A DNA stretch of 64,000 bases from the NCBI RefSeq assembly GCF_036785885.1, contig NC_092323.1:3078501-3142500 (forward strand). The letters run 5' to 3'. Below the pieces are notes generated by a model, which ran no database searches, had not been told where the DNA came from, and saw only the letters and a list, made by a program, of their open reading frames with translations. The stretch is from Coffea arabica (lineage: Eukaryota; Streptophyta; Magnoliopsida; Gentianales; Rubiaceae). Below, piece after piece: positions 23,101 through 34,153 of the stretch. The position numbers were made by a program, and so were the translations under genes. How positions within the stretch are numbered: the stretch's first letter is position 1; every line of letters starts with the position of its first letter.

Positions 23101-25988
23101 TTCAACTGCTACTAAAATTCCGCCACTTTCTGCCTCCAGTGTTCGTGCTCTTGCAGTGACCTCCTCAATACTTCTTCCCCCGGTTATAATCTTCACTAAT
23201 TCTCTGTATTTCCAGTGAAGATGCATATTTTCGATTGTTCCATCAAATACTCCTCGTCTTCCTGACCATGAAAGAGAGAAATTTACAAGGATGACATGAG
23301 GCCAGAAACATGCACTTTTGGCTTGCCAATGTCATTCTTCATCATAGGGGGTAGTAAGCAAGCACTTCCTTTAGCACTTACCCAGAAGCAGGAAAGGTTT
23401 CATTCTCAAGCCAATTTTTCTCAGCATATATCGTTCTTCTTCTGTAATACCTTCTTTATCAACTTCTGGCTCTTGGGTGGTCTCTTCCTTCTCCAGCTCT
23501 ACAAGAAGCTTCTCTGCCATGTCTTTCTTCACTAGTGCCTGTAAGGCTGTAAAAGATTAACATGTTTGGGAAAATAGACAAGTGACTGGAACAGATTTTG
23601 AGGTAGTATTACATAACATGCCTTGGATAATTTGGCAGTAGTTCTCTCAATTGCTGTTTCTGTTGAGCTTCGATGCCTTCGCTTGGAGGCAAGTTCAAGT
23701 TTCTGGTCCTCTTTACCATTATTTTCATCTCCATTACAATTTTCTGAGGTCCCCAGCCTTTGGTCTTTTGAGCTCACTGTAGTAAAACTTTTGTCTGCTC
23801 CCTTTTCTTCACCATCAAGCCCATAGTTCCTCCGCTTTTCAATTGCTAAAGAGACTGCAGCTGGCAAGAAATCCTTTCCTCTGTACAGGACAATGAATTC
23901 CTTATCTCTTGAAAGCAAGGTTCCCCCAGTTAGGTTCTGCAAGAGTATAGTTTCAAGTAAATATATGTCAGTGCAGAAGAGTTACTGGCAGTTACATGTT
24001 AGTCCCCTGATAAAACAGAGCCTAGACAGGAACGACAGAAGATCTCTTAAACCCATCTAGCAGACCTTTAGTTCCTCAGCCATCAATTCACTGTTGGTGT
24101 TCTGGACTCCTCTTTTAACAGCAATTTTGGCAATTTCACATTTCTCCCATAGCTTAATAATTGCAGCAGCCAAGCCCTGAAGTTTTCTATTTCTGCCTGA
24201 AACAAAGGAAATCGGTATAAGTAATAAACTTTGACTAGTAACTATGCAATGCTTCCCAATTCACAAATCACTCACCTAGGGCAAAATGGCATGGTAAAGG
24301 CCGACCAAGTCTCCGTAAAATTGTCATTTCATCATTTGTTAATATAGGTTTCACTCCATACGGAAGCAGACGAAATGGTCTCCTATATCCAGGAACTGCT
24401 GCTGGTAAAAAATCAGCATCAACAGGTAAAGGTTCATACCCCCACCAATCAGTAAACCGGGGACCAAGTCCTTCTAATAGGCGATCAGCCTCTTCAGCAA
24501 GTTGTGCCTCACCAGGCAGTTGGAATCGTACTCTATTTGGAGTTCCTACACCTTGTATTAGAGGTGGATGAGACACTTTGCCGAGTGACTTAGGTACAGA
24601 AGATCTCAGGGCATTCCCACCAGATGAAGAAGCCTTCTTTTCATTATCCTCTCTGTAATCCATCCGAAAATCAACTGAAGCTTCTTCACGCAAAGAGCCA
24701 TTTGCTGTATTATCATCAGAAAAGAAATAAGGGTACTTGTAATCAGCTCCTCTGTATAGCACTATGTTAGTTCCAGATCTCCAAACTACTAAGCCTCCAG
24801 TCTTCATCTGGTAATCCAAATCACCACACCACACCCAAAAGGGAAAACAGGTCAGATTACGTAACGTTGCAGAGGAAGAAACAAAATTGAAGTGAATTAT
24901 GGACTTCTGATAGTAAGTACCAATAACTGTTAAAAAAGACCATTTGCAGTTAAATATGCTTCAGCACATACCATGAAGTCAAGCCATGGTAAATGCAAAC
25001 TAATAATGGGCACGTAATAGGACATGAAAATCTCATTAAAACCCAAATATTACTGGACAAATTTGCCTTACAATATGTCGTTTGAAGGGTTCAAATATAA
25101 CTAGCAGCTGTTTTTCACAAAGTGGTTTGAGAAACAACTTCAAGCGTAACTAGCAGCTCTACTTAAACTTGATCTTCAAACAAAGTTTTTACATTGGAAG
25201 CAAGATATGCGAATGTAACTACAATCAACATACAATTGTAGAATTGGGAAAAAAAAAGGACATTAACAATGAGGTCTTACCTCTAACAACTCATGAGTCC
25301 TCTTCATATTCATCCTACAGATATCCTCACACCTGATCTTGACCACCTCATACCTCCTCCACCTCTCGTGAATCCCATTCACAATCCCTTCCGTGATCCC
25401 GGCCTTCCCAACCTTCAACTTCTTCTGCAACCGAATACCAAGTGTCCTCAGCCTCCTCAGCTCCTCCTCCGGCAAATTGAGCTCCGCCAAGGTGGGCACT
25501 GTCTCCCTTTTCTTCCTCTCCTCAATCCTCTCCTTAATCACGCCCCTCCTCAACTCGTGATACTTCTGAATCGCATTCCCCGAGCCGGGTAAGGGGACTG
25601 GGTTCTGGGGCGTGCTCCAACTCGGGTCAAGAGTGTGCCCGACCCGGTACTTCGGCAACTGGGAAGGCAACGGAACAAAGATTTCGCCCGGGGAGGGCCC
25701 ATTCTTTGGAAGCTTATCTTCATCTTTGTTCTCATCCTTGTCATCTTCGACGTAGCCGAGGCCGCGAAGCTTTTCTGCAATCCTTTGGATGGCGGATTGG
25801 GGTAGAGTTTCAGTGTCGCCGGTGGCAGTGGCGGTGGCTCGGCAGAAGAGCGGTTTGGGAGGAGAGACGCCGTACGTGGTAGGTGGGTTTGGGAAGGTGA
25901 AGGAGGAAGGTAGAAAGGGGTTAAGGAGGGGTCTGGATTTGGCGGGGGGAAGTAAGTAGAACTGGTGGTTGCCTGTACAAAGGGCCAT
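20146..25988 (-). CDS. CFM2: CRM-domain chloroplast intron-splicing factor CFM2
   Basis: Twelve exons (25988-25281, 24807-24276, 24196-24066, 23936-23622, 23538-23382, 23261-22969, 22775-22716, 22625-22569, 22476-22369, 21621-21384, 20666-20536, 20379-20146) give 987 residues, against about 1010 for the Arabidopsis protein. There are four CRM RNA-binding domains near residues 172-262, 390-482, 595-690 and 843-931, each ending in a YRG core (LYRGADY, LYRGKDF, VYRGKNY, LYRGWG). The N-terminus looks like a transit peptide and is followed by [19 protein letters not shown] and [10 protein letters not shown], typical of CFM2 rather than CFM3. In Arabidopsis CFM2 promotes splicing of a subset of chloroplast introns (ndhA, ycf3, clpP and the trnL group I intron). 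Intron 4 has a GC donor (AAG, then GCATGT); the alternative GT donor nine bases on would insert three residues into a conserved stretch. Other introns are GT-AG. Small exons 7-9 encode a coiled, charged spacer between CRM3 and CRM4. Confidence 0.94.
21020..21250. repeat. Tandem duplication of about 116 bp in CFM2 intron 10
   Basis: A segment beginning ACAGCCAATCACAAAAATGG near 21036 recurs at 21152 as ACAGCCAATGACAAAAATGA, with the shared continuation CAGAATGT then ATCCACAGAGACAA. The period is 116 bp, with scattered substitutions. It lies wholly in the intron between exons 10 and 11 and does not disturb the splice sites. Confidence 0.85.
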
Positions 25989-26943
25989 TTGGCGTAGCAG
26001 GATACTAAGCCGTTAACGAATTCTTGAGGTTGGAATGCAATAAGCTTTTTATCGGCTCACCGGCCATTGCCATTGCAGGACCGAAATCCGTACCTTTGCT
26101 CTACGGCGATAACTTTTTTAAGTTCTCTGTATATTATCCGGTTGAATATTTCATTTTCAGGCGTTTTCTATATCTCCTCTCCGAATGTCTCCGCCAGATT
26201 TTCAAATTTTTTTTGTACAAAATATGTGTGTTATTTATCATGTTCATATCTATAATTAAAATTCTTCCCATTATCACTCGAATAAACATACACATTTTAA
26301 ATATGATAAAATAATCAGGAAACGTCACGATTCAAAATTTTCTAGCAATTATGAAAAGTTGTTTTATACGACTGAATAATAAATAAATAAGGTTGCTTTA
26401 ATAGCGGCAAACTTTTGAATTACCACATTCCCATTTTCTAGTATTTTTCACAGTCCCAAGTTACCAACAATCTCAGGGTACAATTTAATGGGATAATTAC
26501 AATCTCAGGGTTCTCTTATTTTTGCTTTTGTGCATGCAATATTGCCATCCATCAACACTAAAAATGCAATTCTTCCTTGCATTTCTATCCTCTGATATTC
26601 ATTCTTTTTTCCAAGACAATGGGCAGATGCACATTGTTAATTTACATGATCGTACGTAACACATTTACAAATGAATTGGGAACGGTGTACAGAAGATCCA
26701 CCCAGAAACTGAAGAACGCTTTCAGCACAACCAAACTGATTGGATCAGGCCATTACTAAGCAGATAACTACTCATCAGAAACTGAACGTGACTTTATTCC
26801 TGCAAATGCAAGAAATCCATGCTCAAAATCAACTGATAAAGAAGACAATCACTCGCTCTCATATCCTATCGGAGCTATTTCATATAAGGATTTCTTTTGC
26901 AAGATGGAAGCACTTGAAGGCAATCTTATTTATGATCAAACAC
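25989..26943. other. Gap between CFM2 start and CREG-like stop
   Basis: This holds the CFM2 leader and promoter at its left and the CREG-like 3' UTR at its right. Around 26400-26520 are two copies of a short motif (AATCTCAGGGT at about 26469 and 26502, the second following GGGATAATTAC), resembling the end of the repeat found upstream of MTP12 (41772-41853). No coding sequence is recognised. Confidence 0.5.
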
Positions 26944-29650
26944 TCACATGTCAGCTTGCAAATATTGCTCCACAGTGAGAGGTTTAGGGCCGCCGAACCA
27001 ATTGATCATAAATATATCATAAATTTCCAGCTCGAAGAACTGGAAATTATGACCCTTAGGCCAGCCTGCATACCATTCAATTATTACACAATTTGCAGGT
27101 AGTTCTCACGAACAAAAGCAATACAGCAGCAGGATAAAGATTTTCAAGGCCAAACTAAGTAAAGTACAAGGACAACGCTGTTTCAAACATTTATAAAGAA
27201 AAAACAAGCTTGCCTTTCATTTCAGGGTGCTTAGTGAACAGCGCAGTTTGAGCAAGCTCAGCTTCCTTGGAATTTCCGTCAAGTAATGTCAACTACACAC
27301 CACAAACGCAAAGGTTAAGTCAGGATGAAACTGAACGAGTAATGTCATACAAGTGAGAAAGGCATTACAATACAACAGCACACCAGATAACACAGCCATA
27401 TTGTAAATTCAAGTGAGAAAGGCCTCCTAGAAATTAGTAAAGCCACCAGGTCTAATAAGTTCAAAATTTTCAGTTAATTGAGCTATTACCTTCCCTACAA
27501 GTGTAATTTTTGCACAAGAAGGATTTTCAGGGTCCTTGGTACCACAAGTCCCGATGGGATGTTCACTAATTGTGAAGGAAGATCTTTGGTCTTTCAAGGC
27601 ATAACGTGCTGTTGGATCAAGTGTCGTCAAATAGAAATATGGGATGCCACTTCCTTTGTCTGGTTGCCCATCACTAAATGAGACCACATTTCTGTGGACA
27701 ATACAGACAAGTCAATTTATGACCACAAGGAAAAACAGAAAAAGAACTAAAATAAAATAAAATTGAGTATCAGGAGACCAATAATAACTTGTATCTGAAA
27801 AGAAAACAAGAAGTTGAAACCAAGCTTTTAAAGCTCTGTTAAAGCGCATTTCAGTACATGAGCAAATTGCACAATGTTCTGCATTGTGCCAACCAGAAGT
27901 TTACTCAGGTTAGACGATGCGACCAACTCAACTCAATCAGGACACAGCAAACACACACTTCCTTCCAGGCTAATAGAAGAGTTGCAACCCTTAGAAAAGT
28001 CTTTAAACAATAAGTCTAATCTCAACAAGAGTTGGGAAAGTACAAGTCAATTTTGAGCATAGTATTTTAAACTCCAGATAATCTCATAAAAGTGACAATC
28101 AAAGTGAAGAAGTTTCCACGTGTAAAAGCAGATTCTTGTCTATTCATGACAATCCTCAGATGACATAAGGAAGCATCAGGTTTAACCTACCACAATCATC
28201 ACTAGATCAGATCAGAGATTTCTTTCGCCTCAAAATTTCTTCTGTACAAAATATCACAATTTCTTGCAACAAATTACGTGTACACAGTCGCCCAAATAAG
28301 GAGGAAGAAAGCAATATTATACGACAGATCATACCCAAAAGGTGCTCCTCCCAAATCACTGGCTATGGTACTGCAAAAAAAATAGGAGGGAGTAAGATAA
28401 TATCATCTTCAACATCTGTTTAGACAATATTTAAGATCAACAGTAATGAAAGAGGAGTTACGACTTACCTAACATGAAAACCTTCAAACGGGTAAACACG
28501 TATATTAAACAACGAAAAACTATTTGGTTCAGTTTCTTTATCATCATTTCAAATTTATACTAGTAAACCAATGTTCTTGACATCTTTGCAAGCTTCATCC
28601 AGATAGTTGTCCCACCAATTTGACCTTTGCATTGGAACTCACGTAAGTAACAGCAATCGATGCTTAACAGGAAATACAACTTTTTTCTCCATCAAAAATG
28701 TTCTCCACGATTTTTACTATACTATGAGGGGCTCTTCGTGTCTTGATCAAAAGGCTTTCCTTTTCAATCTTTTGCTCTCCTCAAAAGGTGATAATGTAAT
28801 GTTCAGATACTTGCATTGCCTCTACAGTTTACGTATATGTGAAGAATTTTCAGCTAAAACGCTGTTTAAAGTGATCCTTCCTGACCCAGCCAGTTCTTGG
28901 TAAGGTAGCATTTGTTGCATATGATGAAGTAAACAATGGCCTGCTGTGACTCTTGCCGGTTGAGAAGTAAGTTTGATAAGGAAAACAGTCTTAAATCTTC
29001 ACCTCTTACAATCAATAGAAGCAAAAACACATAATATGTGAGCCCTGGCAATTTGAAGCTTTTACAAATTGTCGGCAATTACATGAAAATTTCCCAAGTA
29101 CTGACATACAATTCCCGAAGCATTTTGGAATTAAAAGGAGCCTTTCGTTTATGTTACCCTATAATTGTAAAATTAGTGACACCCAAATTATTCAAGTCTG
29201 ATATGAGTTGAATCAGTCAAAACAATACAAAGCATCTTCAAAAGGTCAAAATTAAAATAAACTGAAAATAACTAGCATAATCCCCAGAGGGATGTGCAAA
29301 TCCCCCCCAAAAAAAAAAAAAAAAAAAACATCATAACGACTTCTGAGGAATGGGAGATGGGAATTGCAACCACATCCGAAAAAAGTTCCAGGCAGCAAAA
29401 TTTGAAGGACGCATTCGTTAACTAAGACAGATTGATAGATATAATAGATATTAGACCTTAGGACACCCCAGGAGCTCTGGCAGACCAACCAACGAGCGAA
29501 AGCAGCAGTGTCCTTCGGGCTGGGCCTGGTTACCGCTGTGAGTTGTTGCAGTTGCAGAGGCCGTCCCAGTACGGCTTTCTGAAGCAATACGACCACCACC
29601 AAGAGCAGCACCACTCCATGGGCATTGACCCCTCTTTGTACTCCCTTCAT
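26944..29650 (-). CDS. CREG1-like secreted protein (PNPOx-like fold)
   Basis: Five exons (29650-29457, 28370-28335, 27691-27490, 27292-27214, 27065-26944) encode 210 residues, close to animal CREG1 (220). Residues 1 to about 30 form a signal peptide (HGVVLLLVVVVLLQKAVLG), so the product should enter the secretory or endolysosomal system. The body follows the CREG family: AAFARWLVCQSSWGVLSTIA, VVSFSDGQPDKGSGIPYFYL, a stretch with LGTCG-like IGTCGTKDPENPSCAK, and the end FMINWFGGPKPLTVEQYLQA. The fold resembles pyridoxamine-phosphate oxidases but CREG proteins are not known to have that activity; the plant role is unknown. Exon 2 is only 36 bp. Intron 4 has a GC donor (ATGAAAG, then GCAAGC), a strong match to the GC-AG class; no GT nearby keeps the frame. 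The assignment is firm, the biological role open. Confidence 0.92.
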
Positions 29651-30439
29651 TCCTATTTAACTTTCAAGGGGAAAAGGGCAAAAATAAACTGAAAAGCAAC
29701 GCCAGTAATAACCAAAGGAGATGATTGAATGACGATGGAATTTTGTACATGGCCCCGTATATATGTGGTTATTATAGCTGCCGTATGGAGACAGACACAG
29801 CAATTATCAATTACTATGCCAATAATTCCTCTATTTAATTTAATTTATCCCATTAAAACGAAAACAAACACTTATTTCTTTTTCATCTTTCGGATTCTAC
29901 ATCTTTTTTCACGAGTATCAAAAAAGATGGTGGCACCATCAATGATCAATCAAAGAGGAACGGGCGCGGACTCGGGGGTGGGTGCTGTTTTGATTCCTAT
30001 CCAACTGGTGGTGCAATGATAGAAGAAGACTTTTGGATAAGATGTTCCCTTTGTCTTTTTCTTTTTCTTTTTTTTTTTCACGCTGCACCCGCTCCTACTT
30101 TACTCTATACTAAGAAGAGGGATGAATTAGATTTTATGCTACACTCGCTCCTAATTTACTCTACACTAGGGAGAGGGGTGGCTGAATCGCCACTGGTCCA
30201 GCAGACAGGTAACTACTTACCCGCCGGTGAAATTTCAAAAAATTATGAATTAAATGTAGGTCAAGAGATTTAATCTCTTGATTAATAAGATGCTCATTTG
30301 TCGAGAATCTTTTTGCTCTTTGTTTCTAAGTAGTGCAGCACCCATCTCCTTATGCTACTTGCAGTAAATTAGTACTCCTTTGGTTTAGGAATTTGATCAT
30401 AGTTAGAGCTAATAGTCTCATTTGACACACAATTCTTCT

Positions 30440-30635
30440 TTTGGATTGATCTATTTTTCAAAAACAAGTTTTTCAAATACAATATTACAATAATATATAA
30501 AAAAACAATTCAAAAAATATTTCATCCATACAATATATTAAATATTTCAAAAAATATCTATAGTAAAAGTTTTTCATATACACTGATACAGTAAAATATT
30601 TCAAAAATACCCTCAAAAATAATTAATCCAAACGG
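30440..30635. repeat. MITE with TTTTGGATTGAT / ATTAATCCAAAC ends
   Basis: The inverted ends are TTTTGGATTGAT at the left and ATTAATCCAAACGG at the right, about 195 bp apart, with an AT-rich interior including ATACAGTAAAATATTTC. A second, overlapping or nested segment with the end TATCCAAACAC continues to about 30800. They belong to the same loosely defined GTTTGGATT-ended group as the other copies here. Confidence 0.5.
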
Positions 30636-31354
30636 ATATGATACTGTAATTTGGAAAAAAAAATTCACATATTATTGTATTTGTATTATAAACATAGCTT
30701 TCAATAACTTTTTTGTCTCATGTAATCACATCACATCACACAAAAATGGTACAATGCTATTCTAAATAATTTTTTCCCCAAATAATCTTCTATCCAAACA
30801 CTTTTTTTACTTTTTTATTGATTTTGTTACAACAAAATATTTTATTTTTATCAGCTAATGAGCATTGGTTAATATGACAAAGTTAAGTTAAATCAACAAA
30901 TTATCTAAATACAAGGGTAGTAAATATAATGTGAAGTAAAATGGTAAATTTGATATATATATAAATTTACCGGAATGGCGGTTAAAAGTTCACCTTTTAT
31001 AAGAATAGGATTAGCAGTTACAACAGCTTATCTCACTTAAATGATTTTGTTTGTTTTGAGTACTTGTGACTTGTAACTGGATAGAAAATAAAAAAGAAAG
31101 TTTTATTTAATAAATCTATTCTCTGATTCACTTATAATAAATTCCTCATAATACCAAGTTATAGCCATTTATTAATTGAACAAACCCCAAGTCTAGTATG
31201 TATTAGGGTCTGTATAGATTACATATATTTAAGGGTGTTTCTTGAAAATTTTTACTATAATTTTGTATATTAAAAACTTTCACTGTAGATATATTTTGAG
31301 AGTAATTTTAAATTTTAAAACTTTTATTTAGGTGTTTTAAAAAATTTCTTTCAT

Positions 31355-31790
31355 CCTTCCTACCATAACGCCTCGTACCTCCTATCTAAATCCCTCCCTA
31401 GTAAAACCCCTTTCCTTCTCCTTATTTCATTTTCCTTTTACACCTCTCCTCTCTCTTTTCCTATCTTCTATATCCCCTCCTTCATCCTCTCCCCTTCTTT
31501 CTCCTTTTTTCCCTCATACCATTTCTCCTTTTGTCGAAATGTGGGATATAAAAGAAAGAAAGGATGGGGAAGGAAAATAAGGGAAGAGTGGACAAAAACA
31601 TAGGGAAAGGAATGGGAGGAGCAAAAGGCGGGAGAGAGGAGGAGAAAGAGGGAAGAAAATAGGGGTGAGAGTAGTGGTAGAGAAGGAGGAAGTAGGATAG
31701 AAGAGAAAAAAAAGGGTTAAAGGAGTGAAGGGATGATGGTGGTGGAGGGTGGCGAGAAGGCATTAAAGGAAAAAAATAGATAGTGAGTTT
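31355..31790. repeat. Polypyrimidine/polypurine fold-back-like block
   Basis: The + strand is almost pure pyrimidine from about 31355 to 31530 (CCTCTCCTCTCTCTTTTCC) and almost pure purine from about 31555 to 31770 (GGGAGAGAGGAGGAGAAAG). The arrangement matches the block at 481-760. Such DNA can form intramolecular triplexes. The antisense open frame (about 104 codons) is low-complexity Ser/Pro/Leu/Phe and is not accepted as a gene. Confidence 0.5.
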
Positions 31791-33145
31791 TTTCAATTGT
31801 TTTCTTAGTATTTGTAGTAAGTGTATTTGAGATGTATATAGAGTGTTTTTGTGTGTCTTATTGTAGTATCGAATTTGAAATATTATTGTTAAGAAAAAAA
31901 AAGCAAATCCATAAAAGACGTTTAGAAATATTGCATATACTTTTCTTCAATTCGAATGGAATACTATATAGATTAAGTAAATCTCAATATCTATACTCCA
32001 ATTAAAATTTTCCATTTAGATTTTTTCCTTCTTAAAGCAGTGTGAGTATTTTTAAAATATGAAAGCAATTCTATCTTTCATATGATATAGTTGATGTATA
32101 CGTATTTTTTATTTTTATTTTTGTTGCTGGATGATATGAGTCTACCTAAAAGATGAGAAAATGTGTTTTTCAATCTCTGTCTATTTTTTAGAGTATATTA
32201 ACATGATAAGTTAGGTGTAATACTGAGATGTCTTAACGAGTGTTATAAGGTCACCCACTAAAAAGGTCATTTTTACATAGCATACTTAGTTTAAGCCCTT
32301 CACAATTTCACCAATGTGTCAAGCATAATACCCTTATTGTGTGTATATAGGTTACGGAGAGTAATTATGATAGCTTGGCATTGCTCTGAATTATAGAACT
32401 CGTTAGGCATAATGGATAATCTAGTATTTAAAATCTCTACAAATATTTCCCTCTTACCCTTATCTTTGACAATTTCTAGTATTTAAACATCCAAAAAATG
32501 GCAATCAGTGACATTCAGTTTAGTTTCCACACCTTCCCTATAATAAGCGATTTAAGTTGCAACCTCATTTTTGTATTAAAAATCTCTCTCGTACATATAG
32601 AAAATATTTTGGATTAATCTCCAAAATCAACGACCAATAAGTTGGTCATAATGAAAAGAGAACATTTTTAGTCATAAAAATTTTACTAAGTCTATCAAAG
32701 TAGAGATATAACTGTAAAATCAAAATTTGCATAAATCAAAAGTTGAGAAAGGGTTAATTTCACTTTGCACTCTTCAACTATACTTAAATTTCTATTTTAG
32801 TTTTTTACACGTAAAAGGAGACATAGCCTCCGTCGTCGAGTCCAAGGTCCGAGCGCCCGACGACGATTGAAGCAGCAAGACGACCAGGCCCTCCTCTTCC
32901 GCAAACTTTCTGACCGCGTGGCCTCCTCAGATCCATTCTTCTTCATGTTCGTCTTTCTTCCACCCGCATCCTTCCGCTGCCTTTGTTTTTTCCTCCCACA
33001 GTTAATTAAACGGTCCAAGAATCAAAATACAATAATCATTTTATACTAGCGTTTCCCAGGAAGTCAAATCACACGCTCATAGCTCAATTCTTATTAAGGG
33101 AAAGAGAAGAAAAGTAAACCAGAAAACAGAAATCAAGAGCCAAAA

Positions 33146-34153
33146 ATGGGACTCTTCACCTACACCATAGCCGGCGGCGGTTTCATCTTGATCGGTGCTT
33201 GGGAATTGTTCTTGTCTTCCTCTGAATGTATCCGAAATACGCCACCATCTCCGCCCCTTGCCAGCCCTCGCTCCATTTCAGCTATTAACAACAGCAGCAC
33301 TCAAACGAAAAAGGCCCCTCCTTCTTCGTCATCGGTAACATGCTTATCAATCTCCGTTCTTTCTTTCCTCTTCATTCTAAACTCTCTCATCTCCATCTCC
33401 GACGCCCTCAACTCCAAAGACCACGTCGGTTTCGCCTTCCAGTTAGAGGTAATCGCAATCGCTCTCCTTTTTTTCCTCTATTCAACTTTGGGTCTCTTCA
33501 CGCTTGTCAAGATTTCGTTTCAATTTCCTTCAGCGATCCTCAACATGCTGCTTCTTTTCGCTTTCGGCGAAGAATTTTTGTTCTTTTACGTTAGAAGAAA
33601 GGACCCCAGTGGGGTAGAAAACCGATACTACGATCTCTTCCTCGTGCCAATAGGCATTTGTCTGTTTTGTACTATTCTAGAACTGAAAAGTCCCAAATCG
33701 AATTATGCAAGATTGGGACGCGGGGTTGGACTGGTTTTACAGGGTATGTGGATAGTCCAGATGGGTTTCTCATTTTTCTCCGATTTGATGATGGTACACG
33801 GATGCTCTTTGCACGGGAAGAGTAGAGGTAACTATACGATTAAGTGTAAAGGGCACCCTGAGTATCACCGTGGTCGAGCGATCGCTACGCTTCAGTTTAA
33901 TTGCCATCTTGCACTTCTAGTGACTTTGAGTGTTGTGGTGTATGGAATTGTCTGCAAGAAGCATGGGATTAGGCGTGATTTGGTGCTGTATAGGCCGCTT
34001 GGAGCTGAGATTCAGCCTCAGTTTACTTTGGATTCTGATGAGGATCTTGATGATGCTGATCAGAATGGGATTAAAGAGGTGAGGAGTGTGGAAATGCAGA
34101 AGGCTATTGTAGCAGTGCCTGCATCAGAAGTCAATGGTTATGGTACTCATTGA
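33146..34153 (+). CDS. TMEM45/DUF716 family multi-pass membrane protein
   Basis: A single exon encodes 335 residues beginning MGLFTYTIAGGGFILIGAWE, the usual start of this plant family. About seven hydrophobic segments are visible: near residues 5-25, 62-82, 93-115, 124-146, 160-178, 192-215 and 250-272. A family-typical block with histidines, HGCSLHG then HPEYHRGRAIATLQFNCHLA, precedes the last segment. The C-terminal tail (about 60 residues) is acidic (DSDEDLDDADQNG) and should face the cytosol. DUF716 proteins have no established biochemical activity; some plant members have been linked to pathogen or virus response. There are no introns, consistent with close homologues. The start codon lies in CAAAAATGGG, a good plant context. 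I see no truncation. Confidence 0.9.
   Translation: MGLFTYTIAGGGFILIGAWELFLSSSECIRNTPPSPPLASPRSISAINNSSTQTKKAPPSSSSVTCLSISVLSFLFILNSLISISDALNSKDHVGFAFQLEVIAIALLFFLYSTLGLFTLVKISFQFPSAILNMLLLFAFGEEFLFFYVRRKDPSGVENRYYDLFLVPIGICLFCTILELKSPKSNYARLGRGVGLVLQGMWIVQMGFSFFSDLMMVHGCSLHGKSRGNYTIKCKGHPEYHRGRAIATLQFNCHLALLVTLSVVVYGIVCKKHGIRRDLVLYRPLGAEIQPQFTLDSDEDLDDADQNGIKEVRSVEMQKAIVAVPASEVNGYGTH

Larger units (their letters stand above)
29651..33145. other. Repeat-rich gap between CREG-like and TMEM45-like genes
   Basis: The first part is the CREG-like promoter. After that the sequence is AT-rich with MITE-like segments (30440-30635 and following) and a purine/pyrimidine block (31355-31790). A short duplication of ACTTTACTCTATACTA-like sequence lies at about 30097 and 30155. 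From about 32810 to 33000 the GC content rises. A fragment there looks codon-like but has no start, domain or recognisable family; it may be a gene relic or upstream leader of the next gene. Confidence 0.45.

Noticed and set aside
32815-33010. GC-richer coding-like fragment before the TMEM45-like gene
   Set aside because: Phrases such as QQDDQALLFRKLSDRVASSD look protein-like, but there is no start, splice structure or family I recognise; noted only as a possible relic or leader.
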